This document shows, in pieces, positions 1 to 6,572 of a stretch of 14,227 nt of DNA. The notes under the pieces were generated by a model, which had not been told where the DNA came from, made no database searches, and saw only the letters and a list, made by a program, of their open reading frames with translations. Within the stretch, counting starts at the first letter, position 1; each line of letters opens with the position of its first letter. The position numbers and the translations under genes were made by a program. The stretch covers positions 1-14,227 of the forward strand of contig JAPPFO010000070.1 in NCBI GenBank assembly GCA_028875175.1, read 5' to 3'. The stretch comes from Chloroflexota bacterium (lineage in GTDB: Bacteria > Chloroflexota > UBA11872).

Positions 1-800
1 GTCAACCACCGACATCCCCGCCACGCGGGCCAACCCCTTGTACATCGGATACGTCGCCAGGCAAACCGCCTGCAGCCCGTACAGCGAGTTCAGGCTCTCC
101 AGCTCGGGCAGCCCGGCGTATCCCCGCATCAGCACGAAGTTCGCCGGTGATTCACTCCCAAGGCAATCCCGCACGGCCTCGATCACCGACCGCAGCACTG
201 CGCTCGCGTGCTGGGCTGCCGCGGTCAGCGGCTCTGGTTCCAATGGGGGAACGCCCACCGCCTGCGGGTCAGTCTCCTGAACCGCTGGGGACAAATACGC
301 GCCGCGAACAATCAGCACCGCCCGGTGCTGCGACTCCGTGGCGAACTCCAGATCGACGCCCGGAATCTCAATCTCGTTCAGCTTCTCGACCAGCGCTCGA
401 TTCAGGCCCGTCTCAATCCGCCCTGCCCTCCGGTCAACCACACGCCCCCGGTCATCCAGCGTGCAGAAATTCAGCCGCACCCCAAGATCTCCGGCGTCGA
501 GCCGCAGGCCCAGGCCCAGCGCCGACAGCGCGCCGCGCCCGATATTCGAACCCACCGGGTCGTACCCAAACAGCGCCAAATGCCCCGGACCGCTCCCCGG
601 CGTGATCCCCAGCCCAATCGGCTGGCTGAGACCCGACTGCCCCTCCGCCGCCAGCCGGTCAAGATTCGGGGTCGCGGCGGCCTCCAGCTCCGTCGGACCT
701 CCGGGCTCACGCGGCAGCCCGCCCAGCCCGTCCAGCACAGCAACACCAACTTCGTCTCGGCCGGCTGGGCCAGCGATTGAAGGAGCGTCAGATCAACCAG
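1..800 (-). CDS. apgM: 2,3-bisphosphoglycerate-independent phosphoglycerate mutase, archaeal type (ApgM); 3' end off window, apparent frameshift
   Basis: Glycolytic/gluconeogenic enzyme interconverting 3- and 2-phosphoglycerate; a metal-dependent member of the alkaline phosphatase superfamily. From 738 to the left edge one open frame of 246 codons shows the family landmarks: VLDGLGGLP (metal-binding Asp), ATPNLDRLAAEG, GITPGSGPGHLALFGYDP (probable Ser nucleophile in PGSG), GRGALSALG, LNF and VVDRRAGRIETG. The family is about 400 aa, so roughly the last third lies outside. The N-terminal strand is not in this frame: residues LAQPAETKLVLL, expected just before VLDGLGG, are read one frame over (800-738). 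Base 738 would have to be used twice, as if one C of the plus strand were missing near 736-740. The upstream frame has no ATG, GTG or TTG at a sensible place; a CTG at 800 followed by VDLTLLQSL is the best candidate. If the frameshift is real, only a GTG at 738 could start the downstream frame. Identification is firm; whether it is an assembly error or a broken gene is open. Confidence 0.85.
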
Positions 801-828
801 GAAACATCAGGCCGGGAAACGTCATCCC

Positions 829-840
829 CACATTATCTGG
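829..840. promoter_or_regulatory. AT-rich -10-like element between divergent apgM and mnmA
   Basis: The short run CACATTATCTGG is a clear AT island in the GC-rich gap between the divergent apgM and mnmA genes. Read on the minus strand it gives GATAAT, a good sigma70 -10 hexamer about 30 nt upstream of the probable apgM start; on the plus strand it gives CATTAT. I see no convincing -35 hexamer at 16-18 bp in either direction, so this is only a candidate. Confidence 0.25.
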
Positions 841-930
841 CCGCCCGTGCGCCGCCGCGACCGTCGCCCTGCGCAACGAATCCCACGCTCGCTTCTGCCC
901 CTCGGTGCTAGCCTCAACCGAACCGCTCAA

Positions 931-2028
931 ATGTCTCGCCAAGCCATGCCATCTCGTGTCCTCGTTGCTATGAGCGGCGGAGTCGACAGCTCAGTCACGG
1001 CCGCCCTGCTCGCCCGCGACGGCTTCGACGTCGTCGGCGTCACCTTCAACCAGTGGCCCGCCGACCTCATGGCCCGCGCCACCGGCAACGGCTGTTGCAC
1101 GCCCGACACCATCGACGACGCCCGCCGCGTCTGCTCCATCCTCGGTGTGCCCCATTACGTCATCGACTACCGGCGCGAATTCGAAACGGCCGTCATCGAC
1201 CCGTGGGTCAAGGCCTATCTCAACGGCCAAACCCCCAATCCCTGTGTCATGTGCAACCGCACCGTCCGCTTTGGCTCGTTCCTCACCAAGGCCGATGAAC
1301 TCGGCGCGGACTTCATCGCCACCGGGCACTACGCACGCGTCGAGACTGACGAAACGAGCGGACGAATGCGCCTTCGCACCGCCAAAGACCCAAGCAAGGA
1401 CCAGTCCTACGTCCTGCACGTGCTCGGACAGCGCCAGCTCGCCCGCACGCTCTTCCCGCTCGGCGCTCTCACGAAGCCTGAAGTCCGCCGGCTGGCCGCC
1501 GACTTCGGCCTGCCCGTCGCCCTCAAGGCCGACAGCCAGGAAATCTGCTTCGTGCCCGACAACGACCATGCCGTCTACGTGCGCGGCCACGGCTCTACCG
1601 GCGCGGGCGACATCGTCGACACCACCGGTCACGTGCTCGGACGTCACCACGGCCTTGAAGCCTTCACTCCCGGCCAGCGCCGCGGACTCAACCTCGGCGG
1701 CGGCTCCGCTCGCCGTTACGTCGTCGAACTGGATCCCATTGCCAATCGGGTGATCGTCGGTTCTCGCGACGAAAGCGGCGCACGCCAAATCGAAGTGCGC
1801 GCCGTCCACTGGGTGGCCGGCGCCCCGCCATCCGCGCCCCGCCGCGTCGGCGTCCGCACGCGTTACCGAATGCCGCTCGAGGATGCGACGCTCGTCATGA
1901 CCTCACGCGGCGTCACCTTGGAATTCGGCGAGCCGACCTGGGCGCCTGCCCCGGGCCAGTCCGCCGTCTTCTACGCCGGCGACGAGGTTCTGGGCGGCGG
2001 TACCATCGCCGCGGTCACCGCTCGATGA
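931..2028 (+). CDS. mnmA: tRNA-specific 2-thiouridylase MnmA
   Basis: Thiolates the wobble uridine (s2U34) of Lys, Glu and Gln tRNAs, using ATP to adenylate the base and a cysteine persulfide as sulfur carrier. The PP-loop SGGVDSS is at residues 15-21, the catalytic cysteine C105 lies in NPCVMCNRTVRFG, the second cysteine C206 in SQEICFVPD, and KDQSYVLH and ATGHYARV are also present. The C-terminal part has the beta-barrel typical of the family. These cysteine positions match E. coli MnmA (C102/C199) closely, and 365 aa is the usual length. I chose ATG 931; ATG 946 (five residues shorter) is equally possible, and neither has a clear Shine-Dalgarno sequence. The open frame extends upstream to a GTG at 847, but that would add 28 non-conserved Arg/Pro-rich residues. 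The stop overlaps the next gene (ATGA), so the two are probably co-translated. Confidence 0.95.
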   Translation: MSRQAMPSRVLVAMSGGVDSSVTAALLARDGFDVVGVTFNQWPADLMARATGNGCCTPDTIDDARRVCSILGVPHYVIDYRREFETAVIDPWVKAYLNGQTPNPCVMCNRTVRFGSFLTKADELGADFIATGHYARVETDETSGRMRLRTAKDPSKDQSYVLHVLGQRQLARTLFPLGALTKPEVRRLAADFGLPVALKADSQEICFVPDNDHAVYVRGHGSTGAGDIVDTTGHVLGRHHGLEAFTPGQRRGLNLGGGSARRYVVELDPIANRVIVGSRDESGARQIEVRAVHWVAGAPPSAPRRVGVRTRYRMPLEDATLVMTSRGVTLEFGEPTWAPAPGQSAVFYAGDEVLGGGTIAAVTAR

Positions 2029-2360
2029 GCGCCAATCCGCTCGCCCACGACGATCCCTACTGCCCGCGCTGCTTCCGGCTCGTCCTGAACGACTACGTCT
2101 TCTGCCAGTACTGCGGCCAGTTCATCCACCAGAACGCGCCGGCCGACTCCCGACCCTGGGACACGCGCCCCCCCGAGATTCCGGCCGCCGCACCGGTGGT
2201 TGCCCCTGAAGCGCCCAGTATCGACCTCCCCGAAGATGCCCTGCCCTACGCCGCCGCGGGCGGCGCTGCCGGCGACGAGGCGCCAACCGAAACTACCAAC
2301 ATCCAGCCCCCTGAGCCCGCCGACGCGCCTAAGGAAAAAACCGATACCGAATCAGCTTGA
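2025..2360 (+). CDS. small zinc-ribbon protein with disordered acidic/proline-rich tail
   Basis: A 111-aa protein with no assignable reaction. The N-terminus carries two cysteine knuckles, CPRC (C13, C16) and CQYC (C27, C30), the spacing of a single rubredoxin-like zinc ribbon. From about residue 37 onward the chain is rich in Pro, Ala, Glu and Asp, with no hydrophobic segments, so it is probably disordered. The ATG overlaps the mnmA stop codon by 4 nt, which predicts translational coupling with mnmA. The last 32 nt overlap the 3' end of the convergent glycosyltransferase gene on the other strand. Such short ribbons often bind nucleic acid or a protein partner, but nothing here says which. 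The zinc ribbon is clearly visible; any link to tRNA thiolation rests only on adjacency. Confidence 0.75.
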   Translation: MSANPLAHDDPYCPRCFRLVLNDYVFCQYCGQFIHQNAPADSRPWDTRPPEIPAAAPVVAPEAPSIDLPEDALPYAAAGGAAGDEAPTETTNIQPPEPADAPKEKTDTESA

Positions 2361-3009
2361 TCACGGCCTCCGGCCCGTCCACCCACCAGCGCAGCTTCTT
2401 CTTCTCCTCTCGTGCCTCGTAGCTGATCGGAACCTGGGCAATCCGCTCGCCGCGTGACACGAAAGCGGCCGTCAGCTCTACCTCCAGGTCGAACGACTCA
2501 GCCTGCAGCGTCACGCCCTCCAGCACCTCGCGCCGCCACATCTTGTAGCAGGTCTCCATGTCTCGGATGGCGACGCCGTACAGCAGGTTGGTCAGCATCG
2601 TCAGTGCCTGGTTCCCGGCGCGCAGCACAAACCGCTGGCTGCTGAAGTCGCGGTAGCCGTACACCACCCGCGTCTCACCCGCCTCAATGAGCTTGAGCAT
2701 CGGAACAAAGTCGTTCGGGTGGTATTCCAGGTCGGCGTCCTGGATCACAATCACCTCGCCGCTGGCCTCCGCCAGGCCTGTGCGGACGGCCGCGCCCTTT
2801 CCCTGGTTCACGGGATGCCGCACGACCCGCACCCCCGGAACCTCCGCTTCCGAAATCGCGTCAAGCGTCCGGTCGGTTGAGCTGTCGTCCACCACGATGA
2901 TCTCGATATCGAGATCCAGGGCGGCCACCCGCTCCAGCACCAACGCAATCGTCTCCGCTTCGTTGAATGCGGGAACAATCACGCTCAGCTTGATCGGAGG
3001 CCTCGCCAT
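2329..3009 (-). CDS. GT2 family glycosyltransferase, DPM1-like
   Basis: A 226-aa soluble GT-A fold glycosyltransferase of the family 2/dolichyl-phosphate mannosyltransferase-like group. Visible motifs are LSVIVPAFNEAET at residues 8-20 (nucleotide-binding strand), IIVVDDSSTDRT at 37-48, the HPVNQGKGAAVRTG segment, and the metal-binding DxD as QDADLEY (D91, D93). EKKKLRWWVDG near the C-terminus is a basic patch typical of members that use polyprenyl-phosphate acceptors. There is no membrane domain after the catalytic part, so it probably acts at the inner membrane face on a nucleotide sugar and a lipid carrier; the sugar cannot be read from the sequence. It starts with ATG at 3009, 25 nt before the end of the upstream glycosyltransferase gene, so the two are co-transcribed and probably coupled. 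Its 3' end overlaps the zinc-ribbon gene on the opposite strand by 32 nt. Confidence 0.88.
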   Translation of the reverse strand: MARPPIKLSVIVPAFNEAETIALVLERVAALDLDIEIIVVDDSSTDRTLDAISEAEVPGVRVVRHPVNQGKGAAVRTGLAEASGEVIVIQDADLEYHPNDFVPMLKLIEAGETRVVYGYRDFSSQRFVLRAGNQALTMLTNLLYGVAIRDMETCYKMWRREVLEGVTLQAESFDLEVELTAAFVSRGERIAQVPISYEAREEKKKLRWWVDGPEAVIKLIRYRFFP

Positions 3010-3710
3010 AGCTGAATTATGTCAAGAAACGAGTTGAGTATCACCCTCGGGCTGTTCCCGGATTGCACGCCCGCCTGTCGTGGATAGTGCGTCACCCCAA
3101 CCTGCGTGAAGCTGAACCCGCCTCGCAATGCGCGCGCAATCAACTCCGCCGAAATTGCCGCGCCCCGCCCGGAAATAAAGTCCTCCACCGGCACGGCCTC
3201 GCGCCGGTACAGCTTGAATCCGCAGTCCAGGTCGCGCACCCGAAACCCAAGCAGAACGCGCACGGACAGCCCCCACAGCCATGCATTTAGCCGCCGATAG
3301 AACGGGTCCGCTCGGTTGATTCGGTAACCCAGGACAAACCCGTGGTCGTCCAGCGCATCCACCACTGCCGGCAGGTCCGCCAGCGAGAACTGCCCGTCGC
3401 CGTCGGCGCAGAAAATCAAGTCACCCTTCGCCGATTCGAATCCAGTCCGCAGCGCCCGTCCGTACCCCATGTTGGTCGGATGTGAAACCACGCGCACCCG
3501 GGAGTCGTTCTCCGCGATCGCCCCGGCCCGTGCCGCCGTGTCGTCGCTCGATCCGTCATTGACGATGATGACTTCGAAGTCGTCGGCGACGTTCGACAGA
3601 TGCTCCAGCGCATTGCCGATGACCTGCGCCACGTTTTCCTCTTCGTTATGGCACGGGAAGAAAACGCTGATTGAGGTCCATTGCCTGGGTTCGTCGGGAT
3701 CTTGTTGCAA
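2985..3710 (-). CDS. GT2 family glycosyltransferase, DPM1/DPG-synthase-like
   Basis: A 241-aa family 2 glycosyltransferase, first gene of the minus-strand pair. Motifs are ISVFFPCHNEEENV (residues 14-27), EVIIVNDGSSDDT (46-58), HPTNMGYGRALRTGF and a textbook metal-binding DxD in CADGDGQFSL (D103, D105). VRDLDCGFKLYRR and the later RGAAISAELIARA segment fit the subgroup that transfers sugars to polyprenyl phosphates or feeds lipid-linked glycans. The only plausible start is TTG at 3710, preceded on its strand by AGGGGA, 5 nt away, as a Shine-Dalgarno sequence; the next in-frame Met lies after the nucleotide-binding motifs and is too late. It overlaps the following glycosyltransferase by 25 nt. 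The two share the same fold but are clearly different proteins, so they may act in sequence or as partners. Acceptor and donor are unknown. Confidence 0.88.
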   Translation of the reverse strand: MQQDPDEPRQWTSISVFFPCHNEEENVAQVIGNALEHLSNVADDFEVIIVNDGSSDDTAARAGAIAENDSRVRVVSHPTNMGYGRALRTGFESAKGDLIFCADGDGQFSLADLPAVVDALDDHGFVLGYRINRADPFYRRLNAWLWGLSVRVLLGFRVRDLDCGFKLYRREAVPVEDFISGRGAAISAELIARALRGGFSFTQVGVTHYPRQAGVQSGNSPRVILNSFLDIIQLWRGLRSS

Positions 3711-3846
3711 GTCAGTCCCCTGGTCAGATGCCGGCCGGTCGCGAGTCGATGGCCCCTGCCACTCGTCCGCCGCTGACTATGGCACACGCCCGCCAGTTAC
3801 TTGTAAGCGGCATAATCCCAGGCCACCTCCGCACGGGATCAGGCCC

Positions 3847-4674
3847 ATGCGCGTTTCCTATACCACCTATTCCGCGCCCGCCTGGTCGCTCGAGCGCCAT
3901 GTCGCCGTCGCCACCGAGTTGGGCTGCGAGGGCCTTGAGCTCCGAAATCTCGACGGCCAGCCCATTGATCCCGCGATGCCCGAGGATCTCCGCACCGCGA
4001 TCTTCGAAGCGATCGCCGATGCCGGCCTCGAAATCTGCGTCGTCGGCAGCGGCGCTCGGTTCGCCCTGCCCGCCGCCGCCGACCGCCGGGCCGCTGTCCA
4101 ACAAGCCATCGCCGTTGTCGAGCTTGCCGACGCCTGGGACGCTCCGATCGTCCGCGTCTTCGGCGGCGCCTACGATCCTGGTCCGTCCGATGACGAGGTC
4201 AATGGCTGGGTCGCCGAAGCCCTGCGCGAAGTCGCCGTCGCGGCCGACCCATACGGCATCCGCCTCGCCCTGGAAACTCACGACGCCTTCTCGACTGGCC
4301 AGCGGGTCCGGCGTGTGCTTGATCTAGCGGACCACACTGGCATCGGCGTCGTTTGGGACTTCGCGCATCCCGTTCGCCACGGCGAGACCGTCGACCAGAC
4401 CTGGGACCTCATCCACCGAGACGTCATCCACACGCACTTCAAGGACATGAAGCTCACCGGCGGCGGACGCGACGGTTGGGAGTCCGTGGGCCCCGGCGAG
4501 GGTGACCTTCCCTTGGCCGACATGGTCGACCGGCTCGTCCAGGCGCACTACGACGGCTACGTATCCACCGAATGGGAAGGCCGCGACCCCGACGGCGCCG
4601 ACGATCCCACCGACGCGCTCCGCGCCCACACGGCGTCCATTCGAAACCTGATCGCGCAAGCCCGCGAGACTTAA
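3847..4674 (+). CDS. sugar phosphate isomerase/epimerase family protein (xylose isomerase-like TIM barrel)
   Basis: A 275-aa protein of the AP-endonuclease-2/xylose-isomerase-like TIM barrel family, which holds sugar isomerases, epimerases and inosose dehydratases. The divalent-metal ligands expected for the fold can be placed: E143 in LALETHDAF, D171 in VVWDFAHP, H197 in IHTHFKDMK and E242 in VSTEWEG. The early LGCEGLELRN strand and the VRVFGG strand (residues 102-107) also fit. The substrate cannot be inferred. The ATG at 3847 is preceded by GGGATCAGG. A longer open frame reaches back to 3469 but runs antisense through a glycosyltransferase gene, so I rejected it. The gene diverges from the glycosyltransferase pair, and about 50 nt separate its stop from the trp promoter, so it is probably not part of the trp operon. 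Confidence 0.87.
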   Translation: MRVSYTTYSAPAWSLERHVAVATELGCEGLELRNLDGQPIDPAMPEDLRTAIFEAIADAGLEICVVGSGARFALPAAADRRAAVQQAIAVVELADAWDAPIVRVFGGAYDPGPSDDEVNGWVAEALREVAVAADPYGIRLALETHDAFSTGQRVRRVLDLADHTGIGVVWDFAHPVRHGETVDQTWDLIHRDVIHTHFKDMKLTGGGRDGWESVGPGEGDLPLADMVDRLVQAHYDGYVSTEWEGRDPDGADDPTDALRAHTASIRNLIAQARET

Positions 4675-4725
4675 GGCCTCGGCCCCGCGGTCGGCTTCAC
4701 GGAAGCGCAATCGCGGAGATTCCCG

Positions 4726-4754
4726 TTGACTCGCCCGCAGCCCGCGCCTACCCT
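4726..4754 (+). promoter_or_regulatory. sigma70-like promoter of the trp operon
   Basis: TTGACT (4726-4731) and TACCCT (4749-4754) are separated by exactly 17 bp. They lie just upstream of the T-box leader and downstream of the isomerase stop codon. Transcription would start near 4761, a few bases before the first strand of the T-box Stem I. The -35 hexamer differs from TTGACA by one base; the -10 is a weaker match, as is common in GC-rich genomes. Confidence 0.6.
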
Positions 4755-4768
4755 TGCAACTGGAAAGG

Positions 4769-5038
4769 CGTTGATCGGGACGAGTACGCGCCACCTTCCA
4801 CGCCAGAGAGTCGGGCCCCGTGCTGAAAGCCCGGTCGTGGGAATAGCGTCGAATGGCCCCGTGAGCCGCGGACCGAACGGCATCGCCCAGTAGGCTCCGA
4901 CGGAAGCCCACCGTGACCCGGGCAGGGTATCGAGCCCGTGGCTCCGTACCTGTGAGGAGCGCCCTCGGCGCTTGAATTAGGGGTGGCACCGCGAAGGCCA
5001 TCAACCTCTCGCCCCCTTTGGCTGGCGAGAGGTTTTTT
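4769..5038 (+). promoter_or_regulatory. T-box riboswitch, tryptophan-specific (UGG specifier)
   Basis: A leader RNA that binds tRNA-Trp and lets transcription continue when the tRNA is uncharged. The base of Stem I is CGTT...CGG (4769-4778) pairing with CCGAACG (4873-4879). The loop E sequence GAGTA (4782-4786) faces GAA (4851-4853). The specifier codon UGG (4854-4856) follows directly and matches anticodon CCA. The distal double T-loop motifs are AGAGAG (4805-4810) and GCTGAAAG (4822-4829). A Stem II-like helix pairs 4900-4908 with 4940-4947, and a Stem III hairpin pairs AGCGCC (4958-4963) with GGCGCT (4967-4972). The T-box proper is GGGGTGGCACCGCG (4980-4993). The antiterminator pairs GGGG (4980-4983) with CCCC (5013-5016) and GCGA (4991-4994) with TCGC (5009-5012), leaving the bulge UGGCACC to bind the tRNA 3' end. 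This excludes the terminator that follows. Confidence 0.95.
5005..5038 (+). terminator. Rho-independent terminator (attenuator) of the T-box leader
   Basis: A nine-base-pair stem, CCTCTCGCC (5005-5013) with GGCGAGAGG (5024-5032), is followed directly by six T residues (5033-5038). Its 5' arm contains the TCGC and part of the CCCC strand used by the T-box antiterminator, so the two structures are mutually exclusive. It should stop transcription before trpE when charged tRNA-Trp prevails. Confidence 0.95.
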
Positions 5039-5066
5039 GCTTTAAGGCGCCGGAAGGAGGGGCCAC

Positions 5067-6572
5067 ATGCTGTCCACCGCACCGTCCCGCACGGACACCT
5101 GCGCCTGGACGCTCCAGCAATTGCACGCTGGCCGTGGCGTCCCCGTCTTCCGCGACCTCCCCGCCGACCTCGACACCCCCGTCGCCGCCTACCTCAAGCT
5201 CCGTGGCGACGGTCCCTCCTTCCTATTGGAAAGCGTTGAGCACGGCGAAACCGTCGGCCGCTACTCATTTGTGGGAGGCGGGCCGCGTACCGTCGCCCGC
5301 CTGCGCGACGGTCAGGCCACGGTGGCCAATGGAAGCGGTGACCCTGAGTCCCAGACCTACCACGACCCGCTGGAGTTCATTGCCGGACTCCAGCATCCCT
5401 TCCCCATTGCCACCCATCCCGACCTGCCGCCCTTCCAGGGGGGCGCCGTGGGTTACCTCACCTACGACGTTGCGGCGGACTTCGAACGCCTGCCGGTCCC
5501 CGAGCGGGACTCCCTCGGCGTGCCCGACGCCGTATTCATGTTCTGCGACGACCTGGTCGTGTTCGACCATGTCACACAGGTCCTGCGCCTTGTGACCCTC
5601 GCGTACCCCTCGGACGACACCAAAGCCGCCCTGGCAGCGGCCGAAAGCCGTCTCGATCAACTGGCCACACGGCTCGACGGCCCCTACGCCGCCCCGCCCC
5701 CGCTCCCGACCTCCAACGGCGAAGGTCCCTCCCAGAGCATGACCCGGGCCGAATTCGAAGACTGCGTTCGCCGGGCCAAGGAATACGTCGCGGCCGGCGA
5801 CATCATCCAGGTCGTACCGTCGATTCGCTTCAGCCGTCCGCTAAACGTCGACGCTTTCCAGGTCTACCGGCACCTTCGGCGCGTCAACCCCTCGCCCTAC
5901 ATGTTCTTCCTGGACTGCGGCGACCTCCAACTGGCAGGCGCATCGCCCGAAATGCTGCTCCAGGCCGTCGAAGGCCGCGCTCGCACCCGTCCCATCGCCG
6001 GCACGCGCCCCCGCGGCTCGACGCCCGACGAGGAGGCCGAACTCGAGCGCGACCTCCTGGCCGATCCCAAGGAACTCGCCGAACACGTAATGCTCGTAGA
6101 CCTCGGCCGCAACGACCTCGGCCGCGTCTCCAGGCCCGGCACGGTCAACGTCGACGACCTCATGATCGTCGAGCGCTTTTCGCACGTCATGCACATCGTT
6201 AGCGACGTAAGCGGTCAGCTTGATCCACGGTTCCGCGGCGTCGACGCCCTCCGCGCCTGCTTCCCGGCCGGCACGCTGAGCGGCGCGCCCAAGATTCGCG
6301 CCATGGAAATCATCGCCGAACTGGAGGACCTTCGCCGCGGCCCCTACGGCGGCGCCGTCGGGTACATCAGCCATTCCGGTGACATGGACACCGCCATCAC
6401 CATCCGCACGCTGCTCGCCTGTAACGGTCGTGCCCACGTCCAGGCCGGCGCCGGCATCGTGGCCGACTCGGTGCCGGCCACTGAATACGAGGAGTGTGTC
6501 AACAAGGCTCGCGCCGTGCTGCAGGCCATCCAGCTCGCGGAGGAGACGGCTCGTGCTGCTCGTACTGGATAA
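5067..6572 (+). CDS. trpE: anthranilate synthase component I
   Basis: Converts chorismate and ammonia (delivered by TrpG) to anthranilate, the committed step of tryptophan synthesis. The 501-aa length is normal. The N-terminal domain has LLESVE...GRYSFVGGGP, the conserved segment forming the tryptophan feedback pocket, so allosteric inhibition is likely on top of T-box control. The C-terminal chorismate-binding domain shows NPSPYMFFLD, AGASPEML, RPIAGTRPRG, HVMLVDLGRNDLGRVS, FPAGTLSGAPKIRAMEII and GGAVGYI, all with the catalytic residues in place. ATG 5067 sits 6 nt after a strong AAGGAGG (5054-5060), just beyond the attenuator. The end overlaps trpG by 20 nt. TrpE rather than the related PabB is supported by the operon and by the LLES motif. 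Confidence 0.97.
   Translation: MLSTAPSRTDTCAWTLQQLHAGRGVPVFRDLPADLDTPVAAYLKLRGDGPSFLLESVEHGETVGRYSFVGGGPRTVARLRDGQATVANGSGDPESQTYHDPLEFIAGLQHPFPIATHPDLPPFQGGAVGYLTYDVAADFERLPVPERDSLGVPDAVFMFCDDLVVFDHVTQVLRLVTLAYPSDDTKAALAAAESRLDQLATRLDGPYAAPPPLPTSNGEGPSQSMTRAEFEDCVRRAKEYVAAGDIIQVVPSIRFSRPLNVDAFQVYRHLRRVNPSPYMFFLDCGDLQLAGASPEMLLQAVEGRARTRPIAGTRPRGSTPDEEAELERDLLADPKELAEHVMLVDLGRNDLGRVSRPGTVNVDDLMIVERFSHVMHIVSDVSGQLDPRFRGVDALRACFPAGTLSGAPKIRAMEIIAELEDLRRGPYGGAVGYISHSGDMDTAITIRTLLACNGRAHVQAGAGIVADSVPATEYEECVNKARAVLQAIQLAEETARAARTG

Noticed and set aside
208..973. Plus-strand open frames covering 38-973
   Set aside because: They are Arg/Pro/Ser-rich and lack motifs, while the minus strand over the same bases encodes ApgM.
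991..1809. 272-codon open frame on the minus strand
   Set aside because: It is antisense to mnmA and shows no domain; a shadow of codon bias.
3811..3816. CATAAT as a promoter -10 for the isomerase gene
   Set aside because: No -35 hexamer is found at 16-18 bp; kept out of the feature list.
3469..3846. Upstream extension of the isomerase gene to 3469
   Set aside because: It would run antisense through the glycosyltransferase gene and adds non-conserved sequence; ATG 3847 gives the normal N-terminus of the family.
4675..5066. A leader peptide with Trp codons (E. coli-type attenuation)
   Set aside because: No short open frame with tandem TGG codons is present; the region is fully explained by a promoter, a T-box and a ribosome binding site.
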